A stretch of DNA of 7,284 bases from Rickettsia typhi (lineage in GTDB: Bacteria > Pseudomonadota > Alphaproteobacteria > Rickettsiales > UBA1997): contig CAMDRL010000065.1 of the NCBI GenBank assembly GCA_945906835.1, positions 1-7,284 of the forward strand, read 5' to 3'. Positions 1 to 6,520 of this stretch are shown one piece after another. Positions within the stretch are counted from its first letter, which is position 1. Every line of letters begins with the position of its first letter. Below the pieces are notes generated by a model. It was given only the letters and a program-made list of their open reading frames with translations, was not told where the DNA came from and made no database searches. A program made the translations under genes and the position numbers.

Positions 1-69
1 AAAAGCGCCGTCAGTAATTTTTAAATAATCGACAATAGCATTGCCTGTGGGTGAAAATTGTAATTTCAT
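1..69 (-). CDS. 5' end of an unidentified gene downstream of iscU (partial)
   Basis: The first 23 codons of a minus-strand gene that runs off the left edge. The start is the ATG at 69-67, 7 bases after the iscU stop, so it is probably the next gene of the isc operon. The visible peptide begins MKLQFSPTGNAIVDYLK and ends ITDGAF. I do not recognise the family. By position, iscA, hscB or another isc partner would be expected, but the peptide lacks the J-domain start of HscB, and its resemblance to the IscA N-terminus is too weak to assign. There is no Shine-Dalgarno sequence before the ATG, so translational coupling to iscU is plausible. That a gene starts here is fairly likely; its identity is open. 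Confidence 0.5.
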   Translation of the reverse strand, partial: MKLQFSPTGNAIVDYLKITDGAF

Positions 70-76
70 TTTAAAT

Positions 77-463
77 CTATGCTGCTGCTTTTTGTTTTTT
101 ATAATCTTCAATAGCGGCTTTAATAGCTTCTTCTGCTAAAACTGAACAATGAATTTTTACAGGAGGAAGTGACAATTCTTGAGCAATTTCTTTATTAGTA
201 ATTTTTGCTGCTTCGTCAATTTGTTGTCCTTTAATCCATTCTGTAGCAAGTGAGCTAGAAGCAATGGCAGAGCCGCATCCAAAGGTTTTGAATTTAGCAT
301 CGGTGATTATTCCATCATCGGAAACTTTGATTTGTAATTTCATAACATCGCCGCAAGCTGGTGCACCAACAAGTCCAGTGCCAATATTGATTTCATCTTT
401 ACTGAAAGATCCAACATTTTGTGGATTTTCATAATGGTCTAAAAGTTTTTTTGAGTATGCCAT
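77..463 (-). CDS. iscU: Iron-sulfur cluster assembly scaffold IscU
   Basis: Cytosolic scaffold on which a [2Fe-2S] cluster is built from sulfur delivered by IscS and then passed on with help from HscA/HscB. The 128-residue product has the usual family length and the same residue numbering as E. coli IscU. The three cluster cysteines are Cys37 (in GAPACGD), Cys63 (in FGCGSA) and Cys106 (in KIHCSV), with Asp39 and His105 also present. The HscA recognition motif LPPVK is intact at 99-103, which implies an HscA-type chaperone is encoded elsewhere, perhaps just beyond the left edge. The start at 463 gives the canonical MAYSKKLLDHY N-terminus and has an AGGA ribosome binding site four bases upstream. 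It lies downstream of iscS in the same direction, but across a 120-base gap holding an inverted repeat. No disrupted residues are seen. Confidence 0.97.
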   Translation of the reverse strand: MAYSKKLLDHYENPQNVGSFSKDEINIGTGLVGAPACGDVMKLQIKVSDDGIITDAKFKTFGCGSAIASSSLATEWIKGQQIDEAAKITNKEIAQELSLPPVKIHCSVLAEEAIKAAIEDYKKQKAAA

Positions 464-467
464 ATTT

Positions 468-471
468 TCCT
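468..471 (-). promoter_or_regulatory. Ribosome binding site of iscU
   Basis: AGGA on the minus strand, four bases before the iscU ATG. It is the only clear Shine-Dalgarno match in front of a real gene in this window; the other starts have none, or only a weak AAAGA (iscR). It may let iscU be translated independently across the iscS-iscU gap. Confidence 0.55.
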
Positions 472-506
472 ATTTTGTTTTATTTTTTTGTCATTTTACT
501 TCTTTC

Positions 507-575
507 TGTCATTCCCGCGAAGGCGGTAATCCAGTCTTTAATTAAAAATGGATTCCCACCTGCGCAGGAATGACA
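507..575. repeat. Imperfect inverted repeat (CATTCCCGCG-type) between iscS and iscU
   Basis: Two 27-base arms (507-533 and 549-575) separated by a 15-base AT-rich loop. The left arm starts TGTCATTCCCGCGAAGGCGG and the right arm ends TGCGCAGGAATGACA. The arms match at 23 of 27 positions. Two of the four differences become G-U pairs in the minus-strand (isc operon) RNA. It is far more GC-rich than its surroundings. The CATTCCCGC...GCGGGAATG pattern resembles palindromic repeats dispersed between genes in many proteobacteria, including Rickettsiales; that likeness is from memory, not a search. In the isc transcript it would form a long hairpin just after the iscS stop codon, so it could stabilise the upstream mRNA, act as a processing site, or reduce read-through into iscU. 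No U-run follows it on the minus strand, so it is not a classical terminator. Confidence 0.85.
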
Positions 576-583
576 AAGGAGGA

Positions 584-1798
584 TTAATGCGATTTCCAAT
601 TAATCGACTTAATATCAATCCCTTCTTGCATCATTTCCCAAAGTGGGCTTAGTTCACGCAATTTGTGAACTTTTTCCTTAATAATTTTAATTGCATAATC
701 AATTTCTTCTTCAGTGGTAAATCTACCAATTCCAAATCTTATGGAAGTGTGAGCCAATTCATCTTCAACACCTAAAGCGTGTAATACATAAGAAGGCTCA
801 AGAGAAGAAGAAGTGCAGGCAGAACCTGAAGAAACCGCTAAATCTTTAATTGCCATAATCATTGATTCACCTTCAATTCCAGCGAAACTAAAATTTAAAT
901 TTCCAGCATATCTTTTTTCCTTATCGCCATTTAAATAAACAGAAGTTGTCTCCATAATTCCTTTAGCCAATTTATCGCTAAGTTTTTTTATGTGAGCAGC
1001 GTCTTTCTCCATTTCATTTTTAGCAATTTCAGCAGCTTTTCCAAGACCAATAACCAAAGGTGTTGGCAAGGTTCCAGATCTGATACCGCGCTCTTGTCCA
1101 CCACCACTAAATAATGGTTTAATACGCACGCGAGGTTTTCTTCTAATGTAAATTGCGCCAATACCTTTTGGGCCATAAATTTTATGACCAGAAATGCTCA
1201 TTAAATCAATATTCATTTCATTAACATTCAGCGGAATTTTTCCAAAAGCTTGCGCCGCATCGGTATGAAAAAACACACCTTTTTTACGACATAAATCACC
1301 AATTTCTTTAACTGGCTGAATAACGCCAATTTCATTATTTATGGTCATTACTGAAACCAAACAGGTTTTATCAGTAATTGCCGCTTCTAATTTTTTTAAA
1401 TCAACCAAACCATTTTGCTCAACTGGTAAAAATGTTGTTTTAAAGCCTTCTGACTCAAGATCTCTGGCTGAATTAACAATACATTTATGTTCAGTTGCTA
1501 ATGTAATAATGTGATTTTTTTCTGCCCCATAAAAACGCGCCACACCTTTAATAGCAATGTTGTTAGATTCAGTTGCGCCAGAAGTAAAAAATATTTCTTT
1601 AGCATCAGCTCCAATTAAATTTGCCACTTGTTTGCGGGCAATTTCAACTAACTCTTCGGCTCTCCAGCCTAAAGAATGAGTACGAGAATGAGGATTGCCA
1701 AAATCTTCTTTCATAGCTTTAATAACAACATCAATAACGCGAGGATCCATTGGTGTTGTTGATTGGTAATCAAGATAAATTGGTAAATTAATTGTCAT
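584..1798 (-). CDS. iscS: Cysteine desulfurase IscS
   Basis: PLP-dependent enzyme that converts L-cysteine to L-alanine and a persulfide on its own cysteine, supplying sulfur to IscU and commonly also to tRNA thiolation and other pathways. I chose the ATG at 1798, giving 404 residues, the same length and numbering as E. coli IscS. An upstream in-frame ATG at 1843 would add 15 residues and overlap the preceding gene. Visible hallmarks: His104 (ATEH), Asp180 and Gln183 in the cofactor pocket, PLP lysine Lys206 ([12 protein letters not shown]), and the mobile catalytic loop [10 protein letters not shown] with Cys328. The C-terminus, SPLWEMM...GIDI..INW...H, matches the conserved IscS tail that contacts IscU, so this is the true IscU partner rather than a generic NifS. 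It starts 8 bases after the upstream paralogue ends, with no Shine-Dalgarno sequence, which suggests coupled translation. Confidence 0.96.
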   Translation of the reverse strand: MTINLPIYLDYQSTTPMDPRVIDVVIKAMKEDFGNPHSRTHSLGWRAEELVEIARKQVANLIGADAKEIFFTSGATESNNIAIKGVARFYGAEKNHIITLATEHKCIVNSARDLESEGFKTTFLPVEQNGLVDLKKLEAAITDKTCLVSVMTINNEIGVIQPVKEIGDLCRKKGVFFHTDAAQAFGKIPLNVNEMNIDLMSISGHKIYGPKGIGAIYIRRKPRVRIKPLFSGGGQERGIRSGTLPTPLVIGLGKAAEIAKNEMEKDAAHIKKLSDKLAKGIMETTSVYLNGDKEKRYAGNLNFSFAGIEGESMIMAIKDLAVSSGSACTSSSLEPSYVLHALGVEDELAHTSIRFGIGRFTTEEEIDYAIKIIKEKVHKLRELSPLWEMMQEGIDIKSINWKSH

Positions 1799-1806
1799 TT
1801 TAATGC

Positions 1807-2925
1807 TTAATTTTTTTGGGTTTTTTGGTAAAATTCTTTCCAAACGGTAATAAATTTTTCTGCTTCTTCTTTAGTGCTATCGTTTCCTAAACTTACTCTA
1901 ACTGCACCTTGTGAAAAAATTGGATCAATTTGCATTGCCTTTAAAACGCGTGATGCCTTTAAAGAACCTGAAGAGCAAGTTGCTCCGCCACTAACGCATA
2001 TTCCATTTAAATCAAAATTGATTAATTGAGTTTGAGTTAAGCTGTTTTTAAAAGAGATAAAACTGGTATTTGGTAATCTTTCAACGCTAGAAGAAAAAAT
2101 CATAACATCATCGCCAGCAATTTTAGTTATTTCGCTATCAATAAAATCACGCAAAGTTTTTATTTCTTTGTAAGCTTCAAGTTTACTTGCTGATAATTTA
2201 CAAGCTTCTCCAAAGCCAACAATTCCTGCAGTATTTAGAGTTCCAGCTCTTTTATAACCTTCTTGGCTTCCGCCAAAAATAATTGGTTCAATATCTAAAC
2301 CTTTTCGTCTTAAAAGTGCGCCAACTCCTTGTGGGCCGTTAATTTTGTGAGCAGAAATTGAAGCAAAATCAACATTTAATTTTTCTAAATCAACTGAAAT
2401 TTTACCAACTCCTTGCACAATATCACTATGAATTAAACCGCCTTTTTGATGAACTAATTTAGCAATTTGTTCAACTGGTTGAATAGCCCCAGTTTCATTG
2501 TTGGATAACATTATCGAAACTAGGAAATTTTTATCTGTAATGGTTTCTAATTTTTTTTCTAAATCAGCAATATCAATTAGACCATTTTGTAAAGCCTTAA
2601 TCTCAACAACTTTAGAATGGCTTGGTCGAGAATTATATACCGAAGCATGTTCAATTTCTGAAAAGAAAATCGTATTAACTTTACTGCCAAATAAAACTAA
2701 ATTTGAAGCTTCAGTTCCGCTTCCTGTAAAAGTTACTTCGTAATTTTCGGCATTTAAAAAATCTTTCAAATGTTGTCTAGCTTCTTCAACTATTTTTGCA
2801 CCTTTGCGACCCAAGCTGTGATTCGCAGAACTATTTATTGGAAAGCCATAAACCTCATTCATTTTAGCTAAAACTGAAGGAGCAACTTTGGTTGTGGCAT
2901 TATGGTCAAAATAAATTGTTTTCAT
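1807..2925 (-). CDS. Second group I cysteine desulfurase (NifS/IscS-like paralogue)
   Basis: A 372-residue aminotransferase-class-V protein between iscR and iscS. It has all residues expected of an active desulfurase: the start [18 protein letters not shown] (68-76), His93 (EIEH), Asp168 and Gln171, PLP lysine Lys194 ([12 protein letters not shown]), [14 protein letters not shown] near 218-231, and catalytic Cys317 in [10 protein letters not shown]. It clearly diverges from the neighbouring iscS product and lacks the last 20-30 residues, including the PLWEM tail that IscS uses to bind IscU, so IscU may not be its sulfur acceptor. A NifS-like gene paired with iscS is, as I recall, also found in Rickettsiales isc clusters. 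It lies 9 bases after iscR and 8 before iscS, so the three are almost certainly co-transcribed under IscR. No Shine-Dalgarno sequence is seen. The family is certain; the specific role is unknown. Confidence 0.92.
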   Translation of the reverse strand: MKTIYFDHNATTKVAPSVLAKMNEVYGFPINSSANHSLGRKGAKIVEEARQHLKDFLNAENYEVTFTGSGTEASNLVLFGSKVNTIFFSEIEHASVYNSRPSHSKVVEIKALQNGLIDIADLEKKLETITDKNFLVSIMLSNNETGAIQPVEQIAKLVHQKGGLIHSDIVQGVGKISVDLEKLNVDFASISAHKINGPQGVGALLRRKGLDIEPIIFGGSQEGYKRAGTLNTAGIVGFGEACKLSASKLEAYKEIKTLRDFIDSEITKIAGDDVMIFSSSVERLPNTSFISFKNSLTQTQLINFDLNGICVSGGATCSSGSLKASRVLKAMQIDPIFSQGAVRVSLGNDSTKEEAEKFITVWKEFYQKTQKN

Positions 2926-2934
2926 AAGTTATCG

Positions 2935-3390
2935 TTAGTTTTGTGAAATTGTATTTTCCATTAAAAAGCTAAATGCTTCAATGTTGTGGTTGCAAACATC
3001 ATGAAGAGAAATTGAGTGCAGATAGCTCACAATTCTTTGTTCAAGACCGTGCCACAAGTCATGAGTTTTGCATCTAGTTTTTTTGCTTGCAATACAACCA
3101 TCTTTTTTATTATTACAACGGGTCATTTTAATTTTTTCTCCAGTAGCACTAATAATTTCAGCTATCGTAATTTCTTTAGAATCTTTTCCTAAGGTATATC
3201 CACCACCAGGTCCTTTAATTGATTTGACAATTCCTGATTTCTTAAGACGAGTAAAAATTTGCTCAAGATAAGAAAGAGAGATATTTTGTCTTTCCGAAAT
3301 AACATGCAAAGAAATTGGACGATTGGATTGATCGTCAGAAATATCTATCATTGCCATTACAGCATATCTGCCTTTTGTTGTTAAAATCAT
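2935..3390 (-). CDS. iscR: Rrf2-family iron-sulfur regulator IscR
   Basis: Transcription factor that senses iron-sulfur cluster status and, carrying [2Fe-2S], represses its own isc operon. The 151-residue product starts MILTTKGRYAVMAM, then has the winged-helix DNA-binding region (roughly 1-66) with recognition helix ISLSYLEQIFTRLKKSG and wing GPGGGY at 60-65. Glu43, the residue that in E. coli IscR lets only the cluster-bound form use type 1 sites, is kept. Cluster ligands Cys92, Cys99, Cys107 and His110 are present, with slightly wider spacing than in E. coli (92, 98, 104, 107). The C-terminal tail is shorter than in E. coli. The related regulators RirA and NsrR are less likely, given the N-terminus, the recognition helix and the operon. 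It is the first gene of the operon; only a weak AAAGA precedes the start, and a matching operator lies upstream. Confidence 0.95.
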   Translation of the reverse strand: MILTTKGRYAVMAMIDISDDQSNRPISLHVISERQNISLSYLEQIFTRLKKSGIVKSIKGPGGGYTLGKDSKEITIAEIISATGEKIKMTRCNNKKDGCIASKKTRCKTHDLWHGLEQRIVSYLHSISLHDVCNHNIEAFSFLMENTISQN

Positions 3391-3427
3391 TGCAATTCTT
3401 TATTGTTATTGCTTAAGAACTTTTGTT

Positions 3428-3455
3428 ATTATTAAAGACCAACTAAAATAGTCAA
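3428..3455 (-). promoter_or_regulatory. Sigma-70-type promoter of the iscR operon
   Basis: On the minus strand, -35 TTGACT (3455-3450), a 16-base spacer, and -10 AATAAT (3433-3428), matching five of six and five of six consensus bases. Transcription would start near 3421, giving a leader of about 30 bases before the iscR ATG at 3390. It fits the position expected for an isc operon promoter and overlaps the predicted IscR operator. Confidence 0.7.
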
Positions 3456-3459
3456 CAAT
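3435..3459. promoter_or_regulatory. Predicted IscR type 1 operator overlapping the iscR promoter
   Basis: A 25-base stretch with core AACTAAAATAGTCAAC. Against the E. coli type 1 consensus as I remember it (ATASYYGACTRWWW then YAGTCRRSTAT), I count 20 of 25 matches. The right half-site TAGTCAAC is essentially perfect; the left half has A in place of the first G of GACT. It covers the -35 hexamer and most of the spacer, so bound IscR would block RNA polymerase. This matches the autoregulation known in E. coli. Binding itself is inferred. Confidence 0.75.
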
Positions 3460-3471
3460 TAATTAATTTTT

Positions 3472-3509
3472 TAAACCTTTGGTTTCGACTACGCTCAACC
3501 GACGGTTTA
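3472..3509. repeat. Small nested palindrome, probable dispersed REP-like repeat
   Basis: The outer arms TAAACC (3472-3477) and GGTTTA (3504-3509) enclose inner arms GGTT (3481-3484) and AACC (3497-3500). This gives a ten-base-pair stem with a 3-by-3 internal loop and a GC-rich tip, TCGACTACGCTC. Read on the minus strand, the centre contains GAGCGTAGTCGAAACC, which resembles a common intergenic repeat core seen in many bacterial genomes (recalled, not searched). It lies just outside the iscR operator, between the divergent iscR and rpsA genes. Confidence 0.55.
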
Positions 3510-3559
3510 GGATGTAATAATAATGAAGCGACAATTTCATGAATTTCTAAAATAACTGC

Positions 3560-3587
3560 TTGATTTTATAGTTCAGATCAATATTTT
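3560..3587 (+). promoter_or_regulatory. Weak candidate promoter for rpsA
   Basis: TTGATT (3560-3565), a 16-base spacer and TATTTT (3582-3587), each matching four of six sigma-70 consensus bases. It would give a leader of roughly 75 bases. In such AT-rich DNA this level of match occurs often by chance. It is listed because rpsA must be expressed from somewhere in 3510-3669 and no better candidate was seen. The leader ends directly at the rpsA ATG with no Shine-Dalgarno sequence. Confidence 0.2.
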
Positions 3588-3669
3588 CGCGCTCCATTTT
3601 TCCAATCCCAACTAAATTCATGTTATTTATTTTTGGGGTTTTTATTAATTTCTTTATTAACTTATCCAT

Positions 3670-5409
3670 ATGAGCAAGCCAGTCATTAACTTATCTAGTC
3701 AATTAGCAGAGCAAGAAAAAATTTTCGCAGCGGAAGATTTTGTTTCCCTTTTCGAAGAATATGAAAAAGACAGTCAAAAATTAGTTGAAGGTACTGTTGT
3801 AAAGGGTGTTATAGTTGGAATTTCTGACAAAGGTGTTGCGGTTGATATTGGTGCAAAATCAGTTGGATTCGTTGATATTTCTGAATTCAAAAGAGATGGA
3901 AATATTGTAGAAGGCGATGTTTGTGATGTATTTTTAGAAAGACTTGAAAATAAAAAAGGTGAATTAATCATCAGTAGAGATAACGCTAGAAGATATAATA
4001 ATTGGCATTACCTTAAAAATTGCCTTGAAGATAAAACTGTTATCGAAGGTCTTATCCTTGGAAAAGTTAAAGGTGGTTATGCTGTTGATGTAAACGGCAT
4101 TACTTGTTTCTTACCAAGAAGCCAAGTTGATACAATGCTTTTAACTGATGACGCTTTCTTACTTAATAAAGTTGAAAAATTACAAGTTCTTAAAATTGAC
4201 GAAATTAGAGGAAATGTAGTTGTTTCTAGAAGAGCTATTCTTGAAACTCAAAGAAATGTCGAAAAAGATAAAGTTCTTGCTAAAATTAAAGTGGGCGATG
4301 CTCTTGACGGTATTATTAAAAATATCACTGATTACGGTGCATTCATCGATTTTGGAAGTTTCGACGGTCTATTGCATTTAACTGATATTTCTTGGTGTCG
4401 CGTTAGACATCCATCTGAAGTGTTAAAAGTTGGTCAAGAAGTTAAAGTTCAAGTTATTAAATTTGACGAAGACAATAAGAGAATCTCTCTTGGCATGAAA
4501 CAACTACAACAAAATCCTTGGGATACAATTGCTCAAAGATATCCAGTTGGCTCAGTTGTTAAAGGAAGCGTTACTAATATTACAACTTATGGTGCTTTCG
4601 TTGAAATCGAAAATGGCATTGAAGGTTTAGTGCATGTTTCTGAAATGAGCTGGTTAAAAAATAATAACACTCCAGGAAAATTCTTGTCAGTAAGCCAAGA
4701 AGTGGAAGTTATGGTTCTTGATATTAACCCACAAAATCACAGAATTTCTCTTGGCATGAAACAATGCGAGAAGAATCCTTGGCAAGCTTTCTCTGACGCT
4801 AATAAAGTTGGAGATGTTGTTGAAGGAACTGTAAAAAACTTTACTGAATTCGGTTTATTTGTTGGTTTTGACAGCGGAGTTGATGGTTTAGTTCATGTTT
4901 CTGATATTTCAGCTAATGGAGCTACTGAAGAAATTCTTAAAAAATTCAAAAAAGACGAAAAAATCAAAGTTATGGTTTTGGGTGGAAATTATGAAAAAGA
5001 AAGAATTTCTCTTGGAATCAAACAATTAGAAAGCTCAGCTTTCAAAGATGATCTTGAAAAAATTGATACCGGAACAGTTGTTTCTTGTGTTGTAGTTAAT
5101 GTTAAAAAAGATTTCTTAGAAGTTGAATTAGATAGCAGCCTAAAAGCAGTTATCAAAAGACTTGATATTTCTAAAAATAAACAAGAACAAAAAACCGAAA
5201 AATATGAAATTGGTGATCGCGTTGAAGCCAAAGTTGTATTATTCAACAAAGTAACTGGAAAACTTCTGCTTTCAATTAAAGACATGGAATCTGATGAACG
5301 AGGATCTCACTTCTATTCTGATTCAGATAGTGGAGCTACTATAGGAAGTATTGCTGGAGAAGCTTTGAAAGAATCTCTTGCAGCATTAGAGGAAAGTAAC
5401 AAAGAATAA
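3670..5409 (+). CDS. rpsA: 30S ribosomal protein S1
   Basis: RNA-binding protein of the small ribosomal subunit that captures and unfolds mRNA at initiation, most important for messages with weak or absent Shine-Dalgarno sequences. The 579-residue product has six S1 (OB-fold) domains at about 37-103, 121-187, 206-276, 293-364, 380-451 and 467-537. The first two are divergent, as expected for the ribosome-docking domains. Domains 3-5 carry the RNA-binding signature (DYGAFIDF, TYGAFVEI, EFGLFVGF; GLVHVSEMSW; RISLGMKQ) and the NPW linkers at 282-284 and 369-371. An 18-base direct repeat, TCTCTTGGCATGAAACAA, is shared by domains 3 and 4 (4486-4503 and 4747-4764). The tail beyond 540 is acidic and serine-rich. 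The start at 3670 is fixed by an in-frame stop at 3658-3660. No Shine-Dalgarno sequence precedes it; E. coli rpsA likewise has a poor one and is autoregulated by S1, so the same is possible here. cmk, often upstream in other genomes, is absent. Confidence 0.97.
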   Translation: MSKPVINLSSQLAEQEKIFAAEDFVSLFEEYEKDSQKLVEGTVVKGVIVGISDKGVAVDIGAKSVGFVDISEFKRDGNIVEGDVCDVFLERLENKKGELIISRDNARRYNNWHYLKNCLEDKTVIEGLILGKVKGGYAVDVNGITCFLPRSQVDTMLLTDDAFLLNKVEKLQVLKIDEIRGNVVVSRRAILETQRNVEKDKVLAKIKVGDALDGIIKNITDYGAFIDFGSFDGLLHLTDISWCRVRHPSEVLKVGQEVKVQVIKFDEDNKRISLGMKQLQQNPWDTIAQRYPVGSVVKGSVTNITTYGAFVEIENGIEGLVHVSEMSWLKNNNTPGKFLSVSQEVEVMVLDINPQNHRISLGMKQCEKNPWQAFSDANKVGDVVEGTVKNFTEFGLFVGFDSGVDGLVHVSDISANGATEEILKKFKKDEKIKVMVLGGNYEKERISLGIKQLESSAFKDDLEKIDTGTVVSCVVVNVKKDFLEVELDSSLKAVIKRLDISKNKQEQKTEKYEIGDRVEAKVVLFNKVTGKLLLSIKDMESDERGSHFYSDSDSGATIGSIAGEALKESLAALEESNKE

Positions 5410-5421
5410 TTATAAAAAATT

Positions 5422-6348
5422 ATGAATGCATCTGACAATTTAGCGGCATTGATTTATCTTAAAAATAAAGTACATAAATGGAAAAATGTAGCCATCATAT
5501 TTGCGTCTATTTCACTTTTATTATTTCTAAGATTCATCTCTGGCGGTAGTTTGTCAGATAGTCTTCCAGAAGGCAGTTATATTGCTGATATAAAAATTGA
5601 AGGTGTGATTTTTGAAGATGAATATCGCAGTAAAATTTTAGAAGAAGTTGCTAAAGAAGATTCTGTAAAAGCTCTAATCGTAAATATTGATAGCCCAGGT
5701 GGCGGCATCGTTGGAAGTGAAATTCTTTTTGAAGATCTTAAAAAAATTGCTGATAAAAAACCAATCGTAGTTGTTATGGGTTCAGTTGCTGCTTCTGGTG
5801 GCTACATGGCAGCGGTTGCTTCCGATTATATCATTGCCAGAAATGGTACATTAACTGGCTCAATTGGTGTTCTAATGCAATCGGCTGAATTCACAGATTT
5901 AGCAAATAAAGTTGGTGTTAAATTCAATAATTATAAATCTTCCCCTCTAAAAGGCAGTCCGTCTCCATTTGAAAAATCTAATTCAATGGTTGATCGTGTC
6001 ATTAATGAATCAATTCAAGATAGTTACCAGTTTTTTGCTGATTTAGTGCGCGAAAGAAGAGGGAAAAAACTTGTAAGTGATACCAGAGCGGTTCTTGATG
6101 GTAGGGTATTTACTGGTAGACAGGCTTTAAAAGTTGGATTAATAGATGAAATAGGTGGCAAAGAACAAGCGCTTTCGTATTTGCTAAAAGCTCACAAAAT
6201 TGACTCTAAAAATGTACCAGTAAAACAAGTTTTAATTGCAAAACAGGAAGTAAAATTTTTAGATAAATTTATAGGAATGTTACCATTTTTTCATGGAGCT
6301 AATTCGCTTAATAATGAAAATAAAATTATGGCAATAATGCCACTTTAA
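5422..6348 (+). CDS. sppA: Signal peptide peptidase SppA, short (36 kDa) type
   Basis: Membrane-anchored S49 serine protease that degrades cleaved signal peptides and other membrane-associated peptides. The product is 308 residues: a short basic N-terminus, one hydrophobic segment at about 22-39 (VAIIFASISLLLFLRF) acting as membrane anchor, then one protease domain. Ser125 (SVAASGGY) and Lys177 (SSPLKGSPSPF) form the expected Ser/Lys dyad; their 52-residue spacing equals that of the B. subtilis enzyme (Ser147/Lys199). Other family blocks are IDSPGGG (89-95), TGSIGV (145-150), and GRVFTGRQALKVGLIDEIGG (227-246). It is the single-domain form, not the tandem-domain E. coli form. It starts 12 bases after the rpsA stop with no Shine-Dalgarno sequence, so it is probably co-transcribed with rpsA, a pairing I recall from other alphaproteobacteria, where ihfB often follows; ihfB is absent here. 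Confidence 0.95.
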   Translation: MNASDNLAALIYLKNKVHKWKNVAIIFASISLLLFLRFISGGSLSDSLPEGSYIADIKIEGVIFEDEYRSKILEEVAKEDSVKALIVNIDSPGGGIVGSEILFEDLKKIADKKPIVVVMGSVAASGGYMAAVASDYIIARNGTLTGSIGVLMQSAEFTDLANKVGVKFNNYKSSPLKGSPSPFEKSNSMVDRVINESIQDSYQFFADLVRERRGKKLVSDTRAVLDGRVFTGRQALKVGLIDEIGGKEQALSYLLKAHKIDSKNVPVKQVLIAKQEVKFLDKFIGMLPFFHGANSLNNENKIMAIMPL

Positions 6349-6395
6349 AAAACTGCATAAAATACTTGCTAAAATTGTAATATTTTGTAGTTTTT
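6348..6395 (+). terminator. Possible AU-rich terminator after sppA
   Basis: Arms starting AAAAACTGCATAAAATA (6348-6364) and ending TATTTTGTAGTTTTT (6381-6395) pair along almost their whole length, with one G-U pair and one bulged base. They are followed by more T and then ATTT. The stem has very few G-C pairs, so it would be weak, but its position immediately after the sppA stop and its U-rich tail fit an end for the rpsA-sppA transcript. Confidence 0.4.
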
Positions 6396-6433
6396 TATTT
6401 GCTATTTAATTTTGCTTAATTAACTTGCCGCGC

Positions 6434-6459
6434 CTTAGAGTAAAGAAACTACCTCTAAG
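6434..6459 (+). other. Hairpin in the acpP leader
   Basis: A perfect seven-base inverted repeat, CTTAGAG (6434-6440) and CTCTAAG (6453-6459), around a 12-base loop, 61 bases before the acpP start and followed by a pyrimidine-rich run (CTTTTATAAGTTTTCTTTT). A second pairing, AAACT (6446-6450) with AGTTT (6469-6473), would compete with it. It could be a leader structure or a weak upstream terminator. No convincing promoter for acpP was found in 6349-6520. The function is not known. Confidence 0.35.
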
Positions 6460-6520
6460 CTTTTATAAGTTTTCTTTTCAGAATTTGTTTCCACAATTTT
6501 ATCAACAAATCATTTATTTT

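Noticed and set aside
507..575. Inverted repeat as a rho-independent terminator or as a two-repeat CRISPR.
   Set aside because: There is no U-run after it in the operon direction, and it is a single inverted pair rather than spaced direct repeats.
988..1176. Open frames overlapping real genes in other frames (also at 2498-2743, 3068-3271, 3774-3971, 4989-5285 and 6514-6768).
   Set aside because: Each lies within a well-supported conserved gene, has no family hallmarks, and arises from the AT-rich codon pattern of that gene.
1799..1843. Upstream in-frame ATG giving a 419-residue IscS.
   Set aside because: It would overlap the end of the preceding desulfurase by 37 bases and add residues unlike any IscS; the ATG at 1798 gives exactly the canonical 404 residues.
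3523..3555. Ten-codon plus-strand frame (MKRQFHEFLK) in the iscR-rpsA gap.
   Set aside because: Too short, no ribosome binding site and no recognisable similarity; expected by chance.
4486..4764. 18-base direct repeat TCTCTTGGCATGAAACAA at 4486-4503 and 4747-4764 as a mobile-element trace.
   Set aside because: It encodes the conserved SLGMKQ end of consecutive S1 domains, so shared ancestry of the domains and codon bias explain it.
6425..6520. Open TTG-initiated extension adding 32 residues to the acyl carrier protein.
   Set aside because: The extension is basic and aromatic, contains the leader hairpin, and ACP normally starts where MTNNNEIF begins.
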